Assembly: GCF_002240225.1 (NCBI RefSeq)
Contig: NZ_CP022584.1
Coordinates: 62,001-126,000, forward strand
DNA length: 64,000 nt
DNA from: Paenibacillus physcomitrellae
GTDB lineage: Bacteria; Bacillota; Bacilli; Paenibacillales; Paenibacillaceae
Direction: 5' to 3'
Shown here piece after piece: positions 34,384 to 44,121 of this stretch; positions within the stretch are counted from its first letter, which is position 1; every line of letters starts with the position of its first letter. Both the position numbers and the translations under genes were made by a program. Under the pieces are notes generated by a model, which saw only the letters and a list, made by a program, of their open reading frames with translations, searched no databases and was not told where the DNA came from.

Positions 34384-35976
34384 GTGAATGAGAGAATCGC
34401 CCAGTATAGGGATAAGATTGTCCGATACTGGAACAATTTCAGCAAAAAGCAGAAAACGTTATTCCTATCTACCGCAGGGATTATCCTGCTGGCTATTATT
34501 CTTTTGACTGTGCAATTCTCAAAAACGGAGTATGAGGTAGCTTTTACGGGGCTAGATTCCACGGATGCGGCAGGAATTATGTCCTATTTGGATACAAACG
34601 GGACGCCTTATAAACTCAGCAGCGATGGGAAAAGCATTTCAGTACCCAGCACGGATGCGGCAAGGGTCAAAGTAGATATTGGTTCGCAGGGGATTATCCA
34701 GAGCGGATCCATTGGTTTTGATAAAACATTTGGCGGGAGCTCCAGTGTAATCGGGATGACCGACGAGGAGTTTAACGTCAAATACAAAAGCGCCTTGAAC
34801 GGTGAGGTTGAACAGCTGCTAAAAAGAACGGGCGGCGTTCAAAATGCGAAGGTCCTGATCAACCTCCCGGCTCAAAACGTGTTTGCAAGTGCGGACGAAC
34901 AAGAGAAGGCTTCGGCATCGGTGGTTCTCGATTTCAAGCCAGGGTTTCGCCCTACACAAGATAATATCGACGGATACTTCAATTTAGTTAAGACCGCGGT
35001 GCCAAATCTTCCTGTAGAAAATATTACGATCTCCGGAGGAGACACCGAATTGCTTCCTTCGGGACAAGGAGGAGCAGGCGGAGGAACCCTTACGGGAGCT
35101 GTGCAGGAAAACCTGAATTTGCAGAAAAAATTCGAAAGTGACGTAAGACAAAGCGTTAAACAATTTTTAAGCAAACTTACGGGTCCCGATAAAATCGAGG
35201 TTTTGGTTGCCTCCAAACTGAACTTTGACCAGGTAAGCTCGAAGGAACAGCTGGTTACTCCTGTAGATGAAGAGAATATGAAGGGGATTGCAATCAGTGC
35301 CCAAACGGTTCAGAACACTTACTCTGGTTCGGGAAGCACAGATGGCGGAGTAGCGGGAACTGGGGACAGCGATGTGCCGGGGTATCCATCATCAGCCTCA
35401 GGCAACACTACCAATTCGGAAGAAAATTCATCAACCATTAACTACGAGGTTAACCATATTACCAAGGACATCATAGCAAGTCCCTATGTTGTTAAAGATT
35501 TAACCATTAACGTGCTGGTTGAACCACCTAACGGACAAAATTCTTTGGATCAAACCACACAAGATGCTATAGATAAAATTTTGAAAAATATAGTCGCTTC
35601 TTATTTGGCGGATTCAGGAACCACTTATACGGACGAACAACTTAGCCAGAAAGTATCGGTTTATGGACAGGCCTTTGAAGGAAACAGTACGCCAGACGCC
35701 AAAACAGGGCTTTCCAGCTTGTGGATGTGGGGGCTTGGAGCCGTGGCGCTCCTTGCAGTCGGTGTAGCGGGTGTGCTGATCTTCAGAAACCGCAGACGGG
35801 CGCGTGAAGAAGCCGAGGTTGAGGATATGCCGCTTCCGGTGGCGACGGAGTATCCATCGATCAGCCTGGAGAGCGTTACAAACGAAAATCAAGTCAGAAA
35901 GCAATTGGAGAATCTGGCCAAGAAGAAACCGGACGAATTCGTCAATCTGCTCCGTACTTGGCTTGCTGAGGAATAG
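34384..35976 (+). CDS. fliF: Flagellar MS-ring protein FliF
   Basis: The membrane ring on which the rod, switch and export gate assemble. It has 530 residues: a first transmembrane helix (about 27-47), YscJ-type ring-building domains with EYEVAFTGLDSTDAAGIMSYL and DEEFNVKYKSALNGEVEQLL, a Ser/Gly/Asn-rich periplasmic loop, a second transmembrane helix (about 442-462), and a C-terminal FliG-binding tail. The start is GTG 34384, just after GAGGTGA; the ATG at 34382 is followed by a stop. Confidence 0.97.
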   Translation: MNERIAQYRDKIVRYWNNFSKKQKTLFLSTAGIILLAIILLTVQFSKTEYEVAFTGLDSTDAAGIMSYLDTNGTPYKLSSDGKSISVPSTDAARVKVDIGSQGIIQSGSIGFDKTFGGSSSVIGMTDEEFNVKYKSALNGEVEQLLKRTGGVQNAKVLINLPAQNVFASADEQEKASASVVLDFKPGFRPTQDNIDGYFNLVKTAVPNLPVENITISGGDTELLPSGQGGAGGGTLTGAVQENLNLQKKFESDVRQSVKQFLSKLTGPDKIEVLVASKLNFDQVSSKEQLVTPVDEENMKGIAISAQTVQNTYSGSGSTDGGVAGTGDSDVPGYPSSASGNTTNSEENSSTINYEVNHITKDIIASPYVVKDLTINVLVEPPNGQNSLDQTTQDAIDKILKNIVASYLADSGTTYTDEQLSQKVSVYGQAFEGNSTPDAKTGLSSLWMWGLGAVALLAVGVAGVLIFRNRRRAREEAEVEDMPLPVATEYPSISLESVTNENQVRKQLENLAKKKPDEFVNLLRTWLAEE

Positions 35977-35988
35977 AGGTGATTTTTA

Positions 35989-37005
35989 TTGTCTAAGTTG
36001 AGCACTCAGGGATTGACGGGGAAGCAGAAAGCAGCAATCCTGCTGATTACATTGGGGCCGGAAGTGTCGGCCCAAATATTTAAACATCTGAGAGATGAGG
36101 AAATTGAACAGCTGACACTGGAAATCGCAAATGTGCGGAAGGTAGATTCAGCAGAGAAAGATATGGTCATGGCTGAGTTCCACCAGATCTGTCTGGCTCA
36201 GGAATATATTTCACAGGGCGGCATCAATTACGCCAAAGATATTTTGGAGAAGGCCCTCGGTCAGCAGAAAGCGATGGACATTATCAATCGCCTGACGGCG
36301 ACTCTGCAGGTCAGACCGTTTGATTTTGCCAGAAAAGCGGATCCGAACCAGATTCTGAATTTCATTCAGAACGAAAATGCACAAACGATCGCACTTGTCT
36401 TATCTTATCTGCAGTTTGAGCAGGCAGCGTCAATTCTCTCTTCTCTTCCTCAAGAGAAGCAGGCAGAAGTTGCAAGAAGAATTGCAGTGATGGATAGCAC
36501 GTCTCCAGAGGTCATTGCCCAGGTTGAACGTGTGCTTGAACAGAAGCTGTCTTCGACGGTAACTCAGGACTATACGACTGCTGGCGGCATCGAATCGATT
36601 GTTCAGATTTTGAATGGCGTAGACCGTGGTACAGAAAGAACGATTCTGGACTCTCTGGAGATTCAGGATCCCGAGCTTGCCGAGGAAATCAAGAAGCGGA
36701 TGTTTGTCTTCGAAGATATCGTCAATGTGGATAACCGTTCCATTCAGCGGATCATCCGTGACATCGATAATGCCGATTTGCAGCTTGCACTCAAAGTGGC
36801 CAGTGAGGAAGTGCGGGAAGCGGTTTTCCGCAATATGTCCAAACGGATGTCGGAAACGTTCAAGGAAGAAATGGAATACATGGGACCTGTGCGGCTGCGT
36901 GATGTTGAAGAAGCTCAGACCCGTATCGTAGCTACAATTAGAAGACTTGAGGAAGCCGGTGAAATTATCATAGCTCGCGGCGGAGGAGATGACATCATTG
37001 TCTAA
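35989..37005 (+). CDS. fliG: Flagellar motor switch protein FliG
   Basis: The switch-complex subunit that contacts the stator and FliF. It has 338 residues: an N-terminal FliF-binding domain (LTGKQKAAILLITLGPEVSAQIF), a middle domain (QTIALVLSYLQFEQAASIL), and a C-terminal domain with the charged torque helix DLQLALKVASEEVREAVFRN. The start is TTG 35989, after AGAGGTGA by six bases. fliH overlaps its end. Confidence 0.97.
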   Translation: MSKLSTQGLTGKQKAAILLITLGPEVSAQIFKHLRDEEIEQLTLEIANVRKVDSAEKDMVMAEFHQICLAQEYISQGGINYAKDILEKALGQQKAMDIINRLTATLQVRPFDFARKADPNQILNFIQNENAQTIALVLSYLQFEQAASILSSLPQEKQAEVARRIAVMDSTSPEVIAQVERVLEQKLSSTVTQDYTTAGGIESIVQILNGVDRGTERTILDSLEIQDPELAEEIKKRMFVFEDIVNVDNRSIQRIIRDIDNADLQLALKVASEEVREAVFRNMSKRMSETFKEEMEYMGPVRLRDVEEAQTRIVATIRRLEEAGEIIIARGGGDDIIV

Positions 37006-37855
37006 ATTGATTAAAGCTACCCAATATGTCCCACTGGATAACTTGAAGCAATTGGACCTCTCCAAACGGTATGAATCTTCCGTGTCCGATCAGGAATTAG
37101 ATGCAGAACATGACAAGTCGGAGCATGAATCGGTTTACAGGAAACGGATGGAAGAAGCGGAGCAGACCCGCATGGAAATTTTGCAGGATGCCAAAGAGTT
37201 TGCGGAAAGACAGGTTCGTGAAGCTTCGGAGGAAGCCGAACGGATCATGGAAGAAGCCAAACAGCAGATTGAAGCCTGGTGGCAGGAACGAAGGCAGCAG
37301 GATGAGCAGCTGATCGAAGCTTCCAAAGCGGAAGGTTTTCACCAAGGTTATGAGGAAGGCCGGCAGCAGGTAGAGCTGGAGCTGAAGCAGCAAATTGACC
37401 GGATGATGAGCGAAGCTCAGAGTGTTCTTGCGGAAGCGCAGAGGAACAAAGAACAAATCATCCAGGAAGCGGAGCCGTTTGTTGTCGCTCTGAGCTGTGA
37501 AATCGCCAGAAAAATTGTTGACAGGCAGCTGACGGTTGAACCTGGGTTTGCACTGGATCTTATAGAGCGCAACCTGGCCCGCAAAAAAGAACAGGGAACA
37601 CTGACGCTTTGCGTTTCACCTTCTCATTATTCCTTTGTTCACGCGGCAAAAGAAGAGCTGTCGCTCGTTATTGACTCACAGGCAGAGCTGCTGATCATTC
37701 CGGATTCCAGTGTGAAGGATCATGGCTGTGTCATCCGATCTTCATTCGGAAGTGTCGATGCTAGAATTGATACGCAGCTCACGGAAATTAAGAAGGAATT
37801 GCTGCGAATCTCCCAGCATGCTGAAGATCAAAGAATGGATGATGACCATGTTTAA
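36998..37855 (+). CDS. fliH: Flagellar assembly protein FliH
   Basis: A regulator of the FliI export ATPase. It has 285 residues: a variable N-terminus, a long charged coiled coil (about 35-150) with repeated EEAxx patterns, and a C-terminal V-type-ATPase-E-like domain (VVALSCEIARKIVDRQL, HGCVIRSSFGSVDARIDTQL). TTG 36998 is preferred because CGGAGGAG (36981-36988) ends nine bases upstream; ATG 36989 abuts it. It overlaps fliG by eight bases. Confidence 0.95.
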   Translation: MSKLIKATQYVPLDNLKQLDLSKRYESSVSDQELDAEHDKSEHESVYRKRMEEAEQTRMEILQDAKEFAERQVREASEEAERIMEEAKQQIEAWWQERRQQDEQLIEASKAEGFHQGYEEGRQQVELELKQQIDRMMSEAQSVLAEAQRNKEQIIQEAEPFVVALSCEIARKIVDRQLTVEPGFALDLIERNLARKKEQGTLTLCVSPSHYSFVHAAKEELSLVIDSQAELLIIPDSSVKDHGCVIRSSFGSVDARIDTQLTEIKKELLRISQHAEDQRMDDDHV

Positions 37856-39161
37856 TCTGGATACTTACCTGGAGCATTTGAGAGAAATCGATCCTGTCCG
37901 GGTCAACGGTAAAGTCACTCAGGTTATCGGATTGATGGTGGAATCAGAAGGTCCGGATGCAAGCATCGGCGACGTATGCGAAATTTATCCTACGAAATCG
38001 TCCGTGCCGCTGAAAGCGGAAGTTGTTGGTTTTCGTGACAACAAAGTGCTGCTGATGCCGCTCGGCGAACTGCATTCGATTGGTCCGGGCTGCGATGTCG
38101 TCGGCACCGGCAAGCCGCTTACGGTCCAGGTCGGATCGGAGCTGCTCGGCAAAGTGCTGGACGGGCTCGGCCAGCCGCTGGACGGTTCGCTGCTTCCATC
38201 CCGTATGGGGCATTTCTCAACGCTGAACAAGCCGGTGAATCCGCTGGCGAAACCGCGGGTCAAGGACCCGATCAGCATCGGCGTCCGGGCTATTGACGGA
38301 TTGCTGACGATCGGCAAAGGCCAGCGGGTGGGGATTTTTGCAGGCTCAGGGGTTGGGAAAAGCACCTTGATGGGCATGATTGCCCGCAACACCTCGGCTG
38401 ACGTCAACGTGATTGCACTGATCGGGGAACGCGGGAGAGAAGTGCTCGATTTTATTGAACGGGACTTGGGGCCGGAAGGTTTGGCCAGATCGGTGGTTAT
38501 CGTAGCAACCTCCGACCAGCCCGCTTTGATCCGGATGAAAGGCGCGCTGATCGCAACGACGATTGCCGAGTTTTTTCGGGATCGCGGAATGAATGTCATG
38601 CTGATGATGGATTCGGTCACCCGTTATGCGATGGCGCTTCGGGAAGTGGGGCTGGCTGTCGGAGAACCGCCGGCGATGCGGGGCTATACGCCTTCCGTGT
38701 TTGCCGCTTTGCCCAAGCTGCTGGAGCGTGCAGGAACAGGGAAAACCGGTTCCATCACAGCCTTCTATACCGTGCTGGTGGATGGCGACGACATGAATGA
38801 ACCGATCGCCGATGCTGTTCGGGGGATATTGGACGGTCACATCGTCTTGAACCGGAATATTGCCAATAAGGGCCATTTTCCGGCTATCGATATTTTGGCC
38901 AGTATCAGCAGGGTTATGAAGGATATTACTTCGGAAGAACAGATGGATGCAGCCAACAACTTGAAACGGATCATGTCAGTGTACAAGGAATCCGAGGATT
39001 TGATTAATATCGGTGCCTACCAGAAAGGCTCAAATCCACAGATTGACCAGGCCATCGACTCCATTGAGCGGGTTTGGGAGTATACGAAACAAAAGGTTAA
39101 CGAGAAGGTAACGCTTGACGAAGCAACAGAACGTTTAATTGCCGAATTCGCAGGAGGATGA
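37848..39161 (+). CDS. fliI: Flagellum-specific ATPase FliI
   Basis: An F1-like ATPase that energises flagellar protein export. It has 437 residues, with Walker A AGSGVGKST (165-173), ALIGERGREVLDFI, and Walker B VMLMMDSVTRYAMALREVGL. ATG 37848 overlaps the fliH end by eight bases; other in-frame ATGs lie at 37839 and 37842, so the start is uncertain by up to three residues. fliJ follows after seven bases. Confidence 0.97.
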   Translation: MFNLDTYLEHLREIDPVRVNGKVTQVIGLMVESEGPDASIGDVCEIYPTKSSVPLKAEVVGFRDNKVLLMPLGELHSIGPGCDVVGTGKPLTVQVGSELLGKVLDGLGQPLDGSLLPSRMGHFSTLNKPVNPLAKPRVKDPISIGVRAIDGLLTIGKGQRVGIFAGSGVGKSTLMGMIARNTSADVNVIALIGERGREVLDFIERDLGPEGLARSVVIVATSDQPALIRMKGALIATTIAEFFRDRGMNVMLMMDSVTRYAMALREVGLAVGEPPAMRGYTPSVFAALPKLLERAGTGKTGSITAFYTVLVDGDDMNEPIADAVRGILDGHIVLNRNIANKGHFPAIDILASISRVMKDITSEEQMDAANNLKRIMSVYKESEDLINIGAYQKGSNPQIDQAIDSIERVWEYTKQKVNEKVTLDEATERLIAEFAGG

Positions 39162-39168
39162 TTGAATC

Positions 39169-39612
39169 GTGAAATTTAATTACGCCTTTCAGAAAGTGGT
39201 TGACCTGAAGACTAACGAGAAAACACAGGCTGAATGGATGCTTTCTGCGGCAATAGGCGTTCTGCAAAACGAAATGAGCAGTCTCGAGCAGCTGGTGGAG
39301 GACAAACGGAAGCTGGCGGCAGCGATTCAGGAGGAAGCGCAAAAATCATCCTCCTGTCTGAAGCTTCAAGCCTTGCAGCAATATTCTGATCATCTTGAAC
39401 GCTGTATCGCCCTGAAATCCAAAGATGTCGATAATGCGGAGCAAAATGTTGAGAAGAACAAGGCCCACTTAAGCAGCAGGATGCTGGATGAGAAGGTTTG
39501 GCTAAAGGCAAAAGATAAGGCGCTTGATGCGTTCCGCCAGCAAATGCTTCTCAGGGAACAAAATGAACTGGATGAGATGGCGACCGTCCGGTTCGCCATG
39601 AGAGCCCGGTAA
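39169..39612 (+). CDS. fliJ: Flagellar export protein FliJ
   Basis: A 147-residue coiled-coil component of the export ATPase complex that shuttles chaperones and couples FliI to FlhA. It begins MKFNYAFQKVVDLK, the family N-terminus, and is rich in Glu, Lys and Gln throughout. The start is GTG 39169, 11 bases after AGGAGG. Confidence 0.93.
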   Translation: MKFNYAFQKVVDLKTNEKTQAEWMLSAAIGVLQNEMSSLEQLVEDKRKLAAAIQEEAQKSSSCLKLQALQQYSDHLERCIALKSKDVDNAEQNVEKNKAHLSSRMLDEKVWLKAKDKALDAFRQQMLLREQNELDEMATVRFAMRAR

Positions 39613-39649
39613 GGTTGGTTCCGAGCTTTTTGGAGAGGAGGATTTTATC

Positions 39650-40588
39650 TTGGCGCAAGCTGAATTAGAAGAGAAAGAAACAGGCGGGGGATTTGGACGG
39701 TTTTTGTTTTTTGTAACACCTATTTTGTTTACGATCGTGCTGTTGGGCGTGCTGCTCACGCTTTTGAATAAAGATGTGCAGAACAAGGCTTTAACCGCAC
39801 TGAATAAAGTTCCGTTCGTTAATCAGTGGGTTCCAGACCCCGTGAAGACGGGGGCTGAAGGTCAGAAAGACACGGCCGAGCAGGAGAAGAGCTCCGAAGC
39901 AACAATTAAGGAGCTCAAGAATCAGCTGGCCGAGCAGCAAAAACAAATTCAGAAAGCCAACGAGCAAACGGCTCAGCAATCGGAAAAGGTCAATGATCTG
40001 CAGGCTAAACTGGATGAAGCCACACAGAAAAATAACGAGCAGGCGCAGCAGACGGCAAATGAGGCCGCCGAAAATTATCAAAAGCAAGTCAAACAGCTTG
40101 CCCAGCTGTATGGGGAAATGAACGCCAGCAAAGCGGCGAGTATTATGAGCAATTTGACGACCGAAGAAAATGTGCTGTTGTTCAATGCGATGAGCAATGA
40201 AAGCAAATCAGCCATTCTGGAGAAGATGGACCCGAAGGAAGCCGCTGAAATCTCTATCCGTTTGAAGGATGCGGAGCCCTCGGAGGATTTGGCGATCGCC
40301 GCCCTTCAGTCCAGATTGAAAAAAGACGAAAGCGCAGGCAGTCAGAGCACCGGGTCCTCTGCAGCATCGGGATTGGACACAACGCAGTTAAGTCAAACCT
40401 TTGCGACTATGGATCCAACCAAAGCGGCGAAGCTGCTGCTCCAGACCAATACGATCAGTCCTGAGAAAACCCTTTCGATCCTCCATGCTGTGGACGATGC
40501 GACGCGTTCCCGGATCTTGGCGGCCATGTCAGATGAAGATGATGTGGCTACAGCGAAGATCCTGAATAAGCTGGTCAGCAGCAAATAG
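39650..40588 (+). CDS. ylxF: MotE/YlxF-like MgtE N-domain protein
   Basis: A 312-residue membrane-anchored protein with one N-terminal transmembrane helix (FLFFVTPILFTIVLLGVLLTLL), a long coiled coil (about 80-160), and MgtE intracellular N-domain-like helical repeats (LYGEMNASKAASIMSNLTTEENVLLFNAMSNESKSAILEKM; then TFATMDPTKAAKLL). It sits between fliJ and fliK, as ylxF does in B. subtilis; the related MotE in proteobacteria stabilises a motility protein. The start is TTG 39650 after GGAGAGGAGGA. A motor or stator role is plausible but unproven. Confidence 0.85.
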   Translation: MAQAELEEKETGGGFGRFLFFVTPILFTIVLLGVLLTLLNKDVQNKALTALNKVPFVNQWVPDPVKTGAEGQKDTAEQEKSSEATIKELKNQLAEQQKQIQKANEQTAQQSEKVNDLQAKLDEATQKNNEQAQQTANEAAENYQKQVKQLAQLYGEMNASKAASIMSNLTTEENVLLFNAMSNESKSAILEKMDPKEAAEISIRLKDAEPSEDLAIAALQSRLKKDESAGSQSTGSSAASGLDTTQLSQTFATMDPTKAAKLLLQTNTISPEKTLSILHAVDDATRSRILAAMSDEDDVATAKILNKLVSSK

Positions 40589-40622
40589 CTTTTCACATCA
40601 CTTGAAAGGAGGTGATAAAAAT

Positions 40623-42170
40623 ATGAGTTCGATTCAAAGCACACCAGCCACTTCGGCAGCAGCAGGTTCCGGTGGTTCGCCAGGAGCGAGTACTACAGCA
40701 TCTTCCGTCAGTTCCGCAGGTCCGGGAGCTACTTCGGCTTCCACAGCAACAGCTGGAGGTTCCGGAACGGCAGCGGGCGGCAAAGCGGCTCAGGGAGCTC
40801 CGGGAGCTACATTTAGCGGTACGCTTATTCAGTTCCTGTCAGGTACACCTGCTGGCGCTAACGACGCTTCACCGAAAGCCGCCAGCAACGCAAGCGAAAA
40901 TGCAGAGCTTCAGTTGGCGGCATCTATTCTGGCGTTGTTGGGCGGTGCCAAAACAGCCGCCCCGAGTACTGCAGATGCAGCCGGTCAAAGCACAAACACC
41001 GCTGAGTTGTCCAAAGCGCTTGAGGCTCTTGCCGATCTGCTTCAAAACACAAAAGATCTGCAGGACGTGTTAACGGCTGATCCCCAGCTGATGACACAAC
41101 TTCAGTTATGGATTCAGCAGGCGCTGCAGCTTCTCCAAGGAATGGGCGGTTTGCAGACGGGAGCAGCAGCGTCGCAAGGCAATGTTGATCTTATGGCTTC
41201 GGTTTCTGCATCCGGTCAGAGCTCGGCGCTTCCTGAACTTCCTATGCTGGCCAAGCAGCCGGATACGATGAAGTTTGCATTGCTGGATACGATCCAATCG
41301 CTGAAGGAGCTTGTCGGTAGCGTTGGCCCGGCAGGGATTTCTTCTCAGCTGACAGGTTCGTTCGACCAGCTGGTGTCCTCCTTACAGAAGACGCTGGGAC
41401 AACTGCAGAACGCTAACGTTCAACCACAGAACCCGCAGCTGGCCGTCCAAGTGGACAAAGGGCTTACGCCAGCCGATCAAACAACGGTTCAAGGCGACAG
41501 AACGGCAATGGCAGATCGCTCTGCGCAGCAGCAGCCCACAGTGTCCGTACAGACAGCGAACGAGGACAGCGCTTCTAACCAGAATCAGTCTTCGGACCAA
41601 ACCCCTTATACGACGGGGTCCAATGTAGTGACGGCCGGACAGCTGCAGCTTAGAGACGGTACAGCAGTTATGCCGAAAGCGCCAGCACCGGTACCGGTGG
41701 ATCAATTTGCTCAGGAAATGACCCGGTTTGTAGTGAGTAAACTTGATATTGTCAAACTTCAGGGGATGTCCGAAGCTAAAATTTCTTTAACTCCGGAGCA
41801 CTTGGGGCAGGTAGATATCCGTATTACGCTTCATAATGGTCAGCTAGTAGCCCAGTTTGTTACCGAGCATGCTTTTGCCAAAGATTCGCTCGAACAGCAG
41901 ATGTCCCAGCTTCGAACGGCGCTTCAATCGCAGGGCTTGCAAGTAGAGAAACTTGAAGTTACGCAAAACGCTTCTCTCTCCTCGCATATGTACCAGGATG
42001 GCAAGCAGTCGGGAAGTGGTTCGCAGCAGCGCGAGAACAACCGCCGCAGAACGGTCGAGGAAGATGACGGGTTAACGAGCCTAGATTCCATCGAAGAATG
42101 GAACGAGTGGGTGAAGGAAGTGCAGTCCAAGCAGGAGAACTACGGCAGCTCTTTTGTAGCAAAAGCCTAG
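40623..42170 (+). CDS. fliK: Flagellar hook-length control protein FliK
   Basis: A secreted ruler that measures the hook and switches FlhB specificity. It has 515 residues: a Ser/Ala/Gly/Gln-rich N-terminal ruler region, and a C-terminal domain with the conserved pattern ISLTPEHLGQVDIRITLHNG followed by the LRTALQSQGLQVEKLEVTQN helix and strand. ATG 40623 follows AAAGGAGGTGAT; ATG 40602 precedes it. It is encoded just before flgD. A second FliK-like protein occurs at 18.7 kb. Confidence 0.95.
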   Translation: MSSIQSTPATSAAAGSGGSPGASTTASSVSSAGPGATSASTATAGGSGTAAGGKAAQGAPGATFSGTLIQFLSGTPAGANDASPKAASNASENAELQLAASILALLGGAKTAAPSTADAAGQSTNTAELSKALEALADLLQNTKDLQDVLTADPQLMTQLQLWIQQALQLLQGMGGLQTGAAASQGNVDLMASVSASGQSSALPELPMLAKQPDTMKFALLDTIQSLKELVGSVGPAGISSQLTGSFDQLVSSLQKTLGQLQNANVQPQNPQLAVQVDKGLTPADQTTVQGDRTAMADRSAQQQPTVSVQTANEDSASNQNQSSDQTPYTTGSNVVTAGQLQLRDGTAVMPKAPAPVPVDQFAQEMTRFVVSKLDIVKLQGMSEAKISLTPEHLGQVDIRITLHNGQLVAQFVTEHAFAKDSLEQQMSQLRTALQSQGLQVEKLEVTQNASLSSHMYQDGKQSGSGSQQRENNRRRTVEEDDGLTSLDSIEEWNEWVKEVQSKQENYGSSFVAKA

Positions 42171-42211
42171 TTTGTATTGGTTGATAGCACCAGGGGAAGG
42201 AGGAAATAACA

Positions 42212-42760
42212 ATGGCAGACATTATTCCTACAAATGTGAGCTGGCCGAATTATTCAGCTTCGAATGTACAAGGAGCGGCTGCAAAAGATACACAGTCACT
42301 TGGCAAAGACCAGTTTCTGAAAATTCTGATTACGCAGCTGCAGAATCAAGACCCTATGCAGCCTATGGAAGATAAAGAGTTTATAGCTCAAATGGCGCAG
42401 TTTACTTCGGTGGAACAGCTTGTCAATATTTCAAGCCAGCTGAATACCATGAGTTTGTCGCTCGGCAGCGTATCCAGTTTGATTGGCAAACAGGCGACTT
42501 GGATGCAGAACACTTCCGATTCTTCCGATTCATACGTCATTGACGGAAATACAACCAGTGATGACGGGGTCACCTTAAAAGGTATTATTGACGGCATTGT
42601 GATGCGCTCAGGCGTCCAATACGCCAAAATTGGCAGCAATGAAGTGCCTGTAACCGAGCTGCTGCAAATTGATAATCCTGAAGAATCTAACAATTCCAGT
42701 GAAGATGGTGGTCAGACGGATGCCCCAAGCAGCCAGAATCCATCGGGGAGCGGCTTATGA
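42212..42760 (+). CDS. flgD: Flagellar hook assembly protein FlgD
   Basis: A hook-capping scaffold, 182 residues. The N-terminal secretion and capping region has LGKDQFLKILITQLQNQDPMQPMEDKEF, and EFIAQMAQFTSVEQL follows. The C-terminal region is shorter than in enterobacteria and ends in a Ser/Asn/Gly-rich tail. ATG 42212 follows GGAAGGAGG. It overlaps the next gene by four bases. Confidence 0.96.
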   Translation: MADIIPTNVSWPNYSASNVQGAAAKDTQSLGKDQFLKILITQLQNQDPMQPMEDKEFIAQMAQFTSVEQLVNISSQLNTMSLSLGSVSSLIGKQATWMQNTSDSSDSYVIDGNTTSDDGVTLKGIIDGIVMRSGVQYAKIGSNEVPVTELLQIDNPEESNNSSEDGGQTDAPSSQNPSGSGL

Positions 42761-43149
42761 GTGATTCGTTTACAGTAGGCCGATTATATCCCGGACGATT
42801 GCAGCCTGTAACGTTATCGCAATCGCCTGTCAAGTCCAACTCAACTGCAGCGCAAGAGGGTCCTGCATCCTTTCAGAACATACTGAATAATGAGATGGTT
42901 CGGTTCAGCAACCATGCAGCCAAAAGGCTGGAACAGCGCGGAATTCAACTGCGTCCGGAGCAGCTGGGCAAAATCGGACAAGCCATCGATGACGCTGCTG
43001 CCAAAGGTTCCAAAGATTCGCTGATCTTAATGAAGGATATGGCCTTCATTGTCAATGTAGGAAATCGTACGGTTGTGACTGCTATGGATGGAAACAGTAT
43101 GAAAAACAACGTATTTACGCAAATTGACAGCGCCGTTATTATCCAATAA
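42757..43149 (+). CDS. TIGR02530-like flagellar operon protein
   Basis: A 130-residue conserved flagellar operon protein found between flgD and the hook gene in Gram-positives. The core motif is FSNHAAKRLEQRGIQLRPEQLGKIGQAIDDAAAKGSKDSL followed by AFIVNVGNRTVVTAMD. Its function is not established; a hook-related chaperone or regulator is possible from context. It overlaps flgD by four bases. Confidence 0.85.
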   Translation: MSDSFTVGRLYPGRLQPVTLSQSPVKSNSTAAQEGPASFQNILNNEMVRFSNHAAKRLEQRGIQLRPEQLGKIGQAIDDAAAKGSKDSLILMKDMAFIVNVGNRTVVTAMDGNSMKNNVFTQIDSAVIIQ

Positions 43150-43244
43150 TTTTTTTTAGCTGGCCCGGTTACGGAGAGCTAAACTATAGTTTGCTGATCG
43201 ACTGATGCAAACTTAAACAACCTTTTCTAGGGAGGAAACAAACC

Positions 43245-44066
43245 ATGTTAAGATCCATGTATTCGGGCGTTTCAGGTATGCGGGGATTTCAAACCAAACT
43301 GGACGTTATCGGCAACAACATCGCCAACGTCAATACAGTCGGCTTTAAATCCGGCCGCGTTATGTTTAAAGATATTATGAGCCAAACCGTTTCGGGTGTT
43401 ACAGCCCCAGTGGACGGTGAGTCTGCAGGCGTCAATGCAAAACAGATCGGTTTAGGTGTCTCTATTGGCTCTATCGATACGCTGCACACGGCCGGCAGTG
43501 CACAGACGACTAATAATCCGTTGGATCTTCGTCTGGATGGCGACGGATTTTTCCTGGTAAAGATGACGCCCGATCAAGAGGTGCCCTATTTAACACGAGC
43601 AGGGGATTTCCATATGGATGCGACAGGCAACCTAGTTACGTCCGACGGATTGTTTGTTTGTGATTCAGCTGGGGATCCAATCACGATCGACACAGAGAAT
43701 GTTACAGCGTTCACTATTTCCCAAGACGGCACACTTGTTCAGAAACTGGCTGACGGCACTACGGAAAACGGCGTTCAAATTGGAGTTGGAAAGGTAGTGA
43801 ATCCGGAAGGTCTTGAAAAAATCGGCGGCAACTTGTACCGTATGACACTCAACGCTAACCCTGATGGTGAACTTGAGCCGACAACGGCGAATAATGCGGA
43901 AGTGGGCACAGGAGCTATTGTTTCCGGGCAATTGGAAATGTCCAACGTCGATCTGACTGGCGAGTTTACGGAAATGATCGTGGCTCAACGCGGATTCCAG
44001 GCTAACTCCCGTATTATCACCACTTCTGATGAAGTGCTGCAGGAAGTCGTTAACCTGAAACGGTAG
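43245..44066 (+). CDS. flgE: Flagellar hook protein (FlgE/FlgG family)
   Basis: A 273-residue axial protein. It has the N-terminal signature DVIGNNIANVNTVGFKSGR, a central LDLRLDGDGFFLV segment, and the C-terminal EFTEMIVAQRGFQANSRIITTSDEVL. The B. subtilis counterpart at this position, once called flgG, is the hook protein FlgE, so that name is used; length and sequence alone do not exclude a distal rod FlgG. ATG 43245 follows GGGAGG. Confidence 0.88.
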   Translation: MLRSMYSGVSGMRGFQTKLDVIGNNIANVNTVGFKSGRVMFKDIMSQTVSGVTAPVDGESAGVNAKQIGLGVSIGSIDTLHTAGSAQTTNNPLDLRLDGDGFFLVKMTPDQEVPYLTRAGDFHMDATGNLVTSDGLFVCDSAGDPITIDTENVTAFTISQDGTLVQKLADGTTENGVQIGVGKVVNPEGLEKIGGNLYRMTLNANPDGELEPTTANNAEVGTGAIVSGQLEMSNVDLTGEFTEMIVAQRGFQANSRIITTSDEVLQEVVNLKR

Positions 44067-44080
44067 TTTAACTAAATAGT

Positions 44081-44104
44081 CGGGGAGGGGATACCCCTTC
44101 CCCG
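44081..44104 (+). repeat. GC-rich hairpin between hook gene and swrD
   Basis: CGGGGA-GGGG (44081-44090) pairs with CCCC-TTCCCCG (44094-44104) with a single bulged T. No T tract follows, so it is not an intrinsic terminator. It may stabilise or process the operon mRNA. Confidence 0.6.
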
Positions 44105-44121
44105 CAATTTCGGGAGGCGCC

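Noticed and set aside
44081..44104. Hairpin as an intrinsic terminator of the fla/che operon
   Set aside because: No T tract follows, and downstream genes belong to the same functional operon, so it is listed as a hairpin only.
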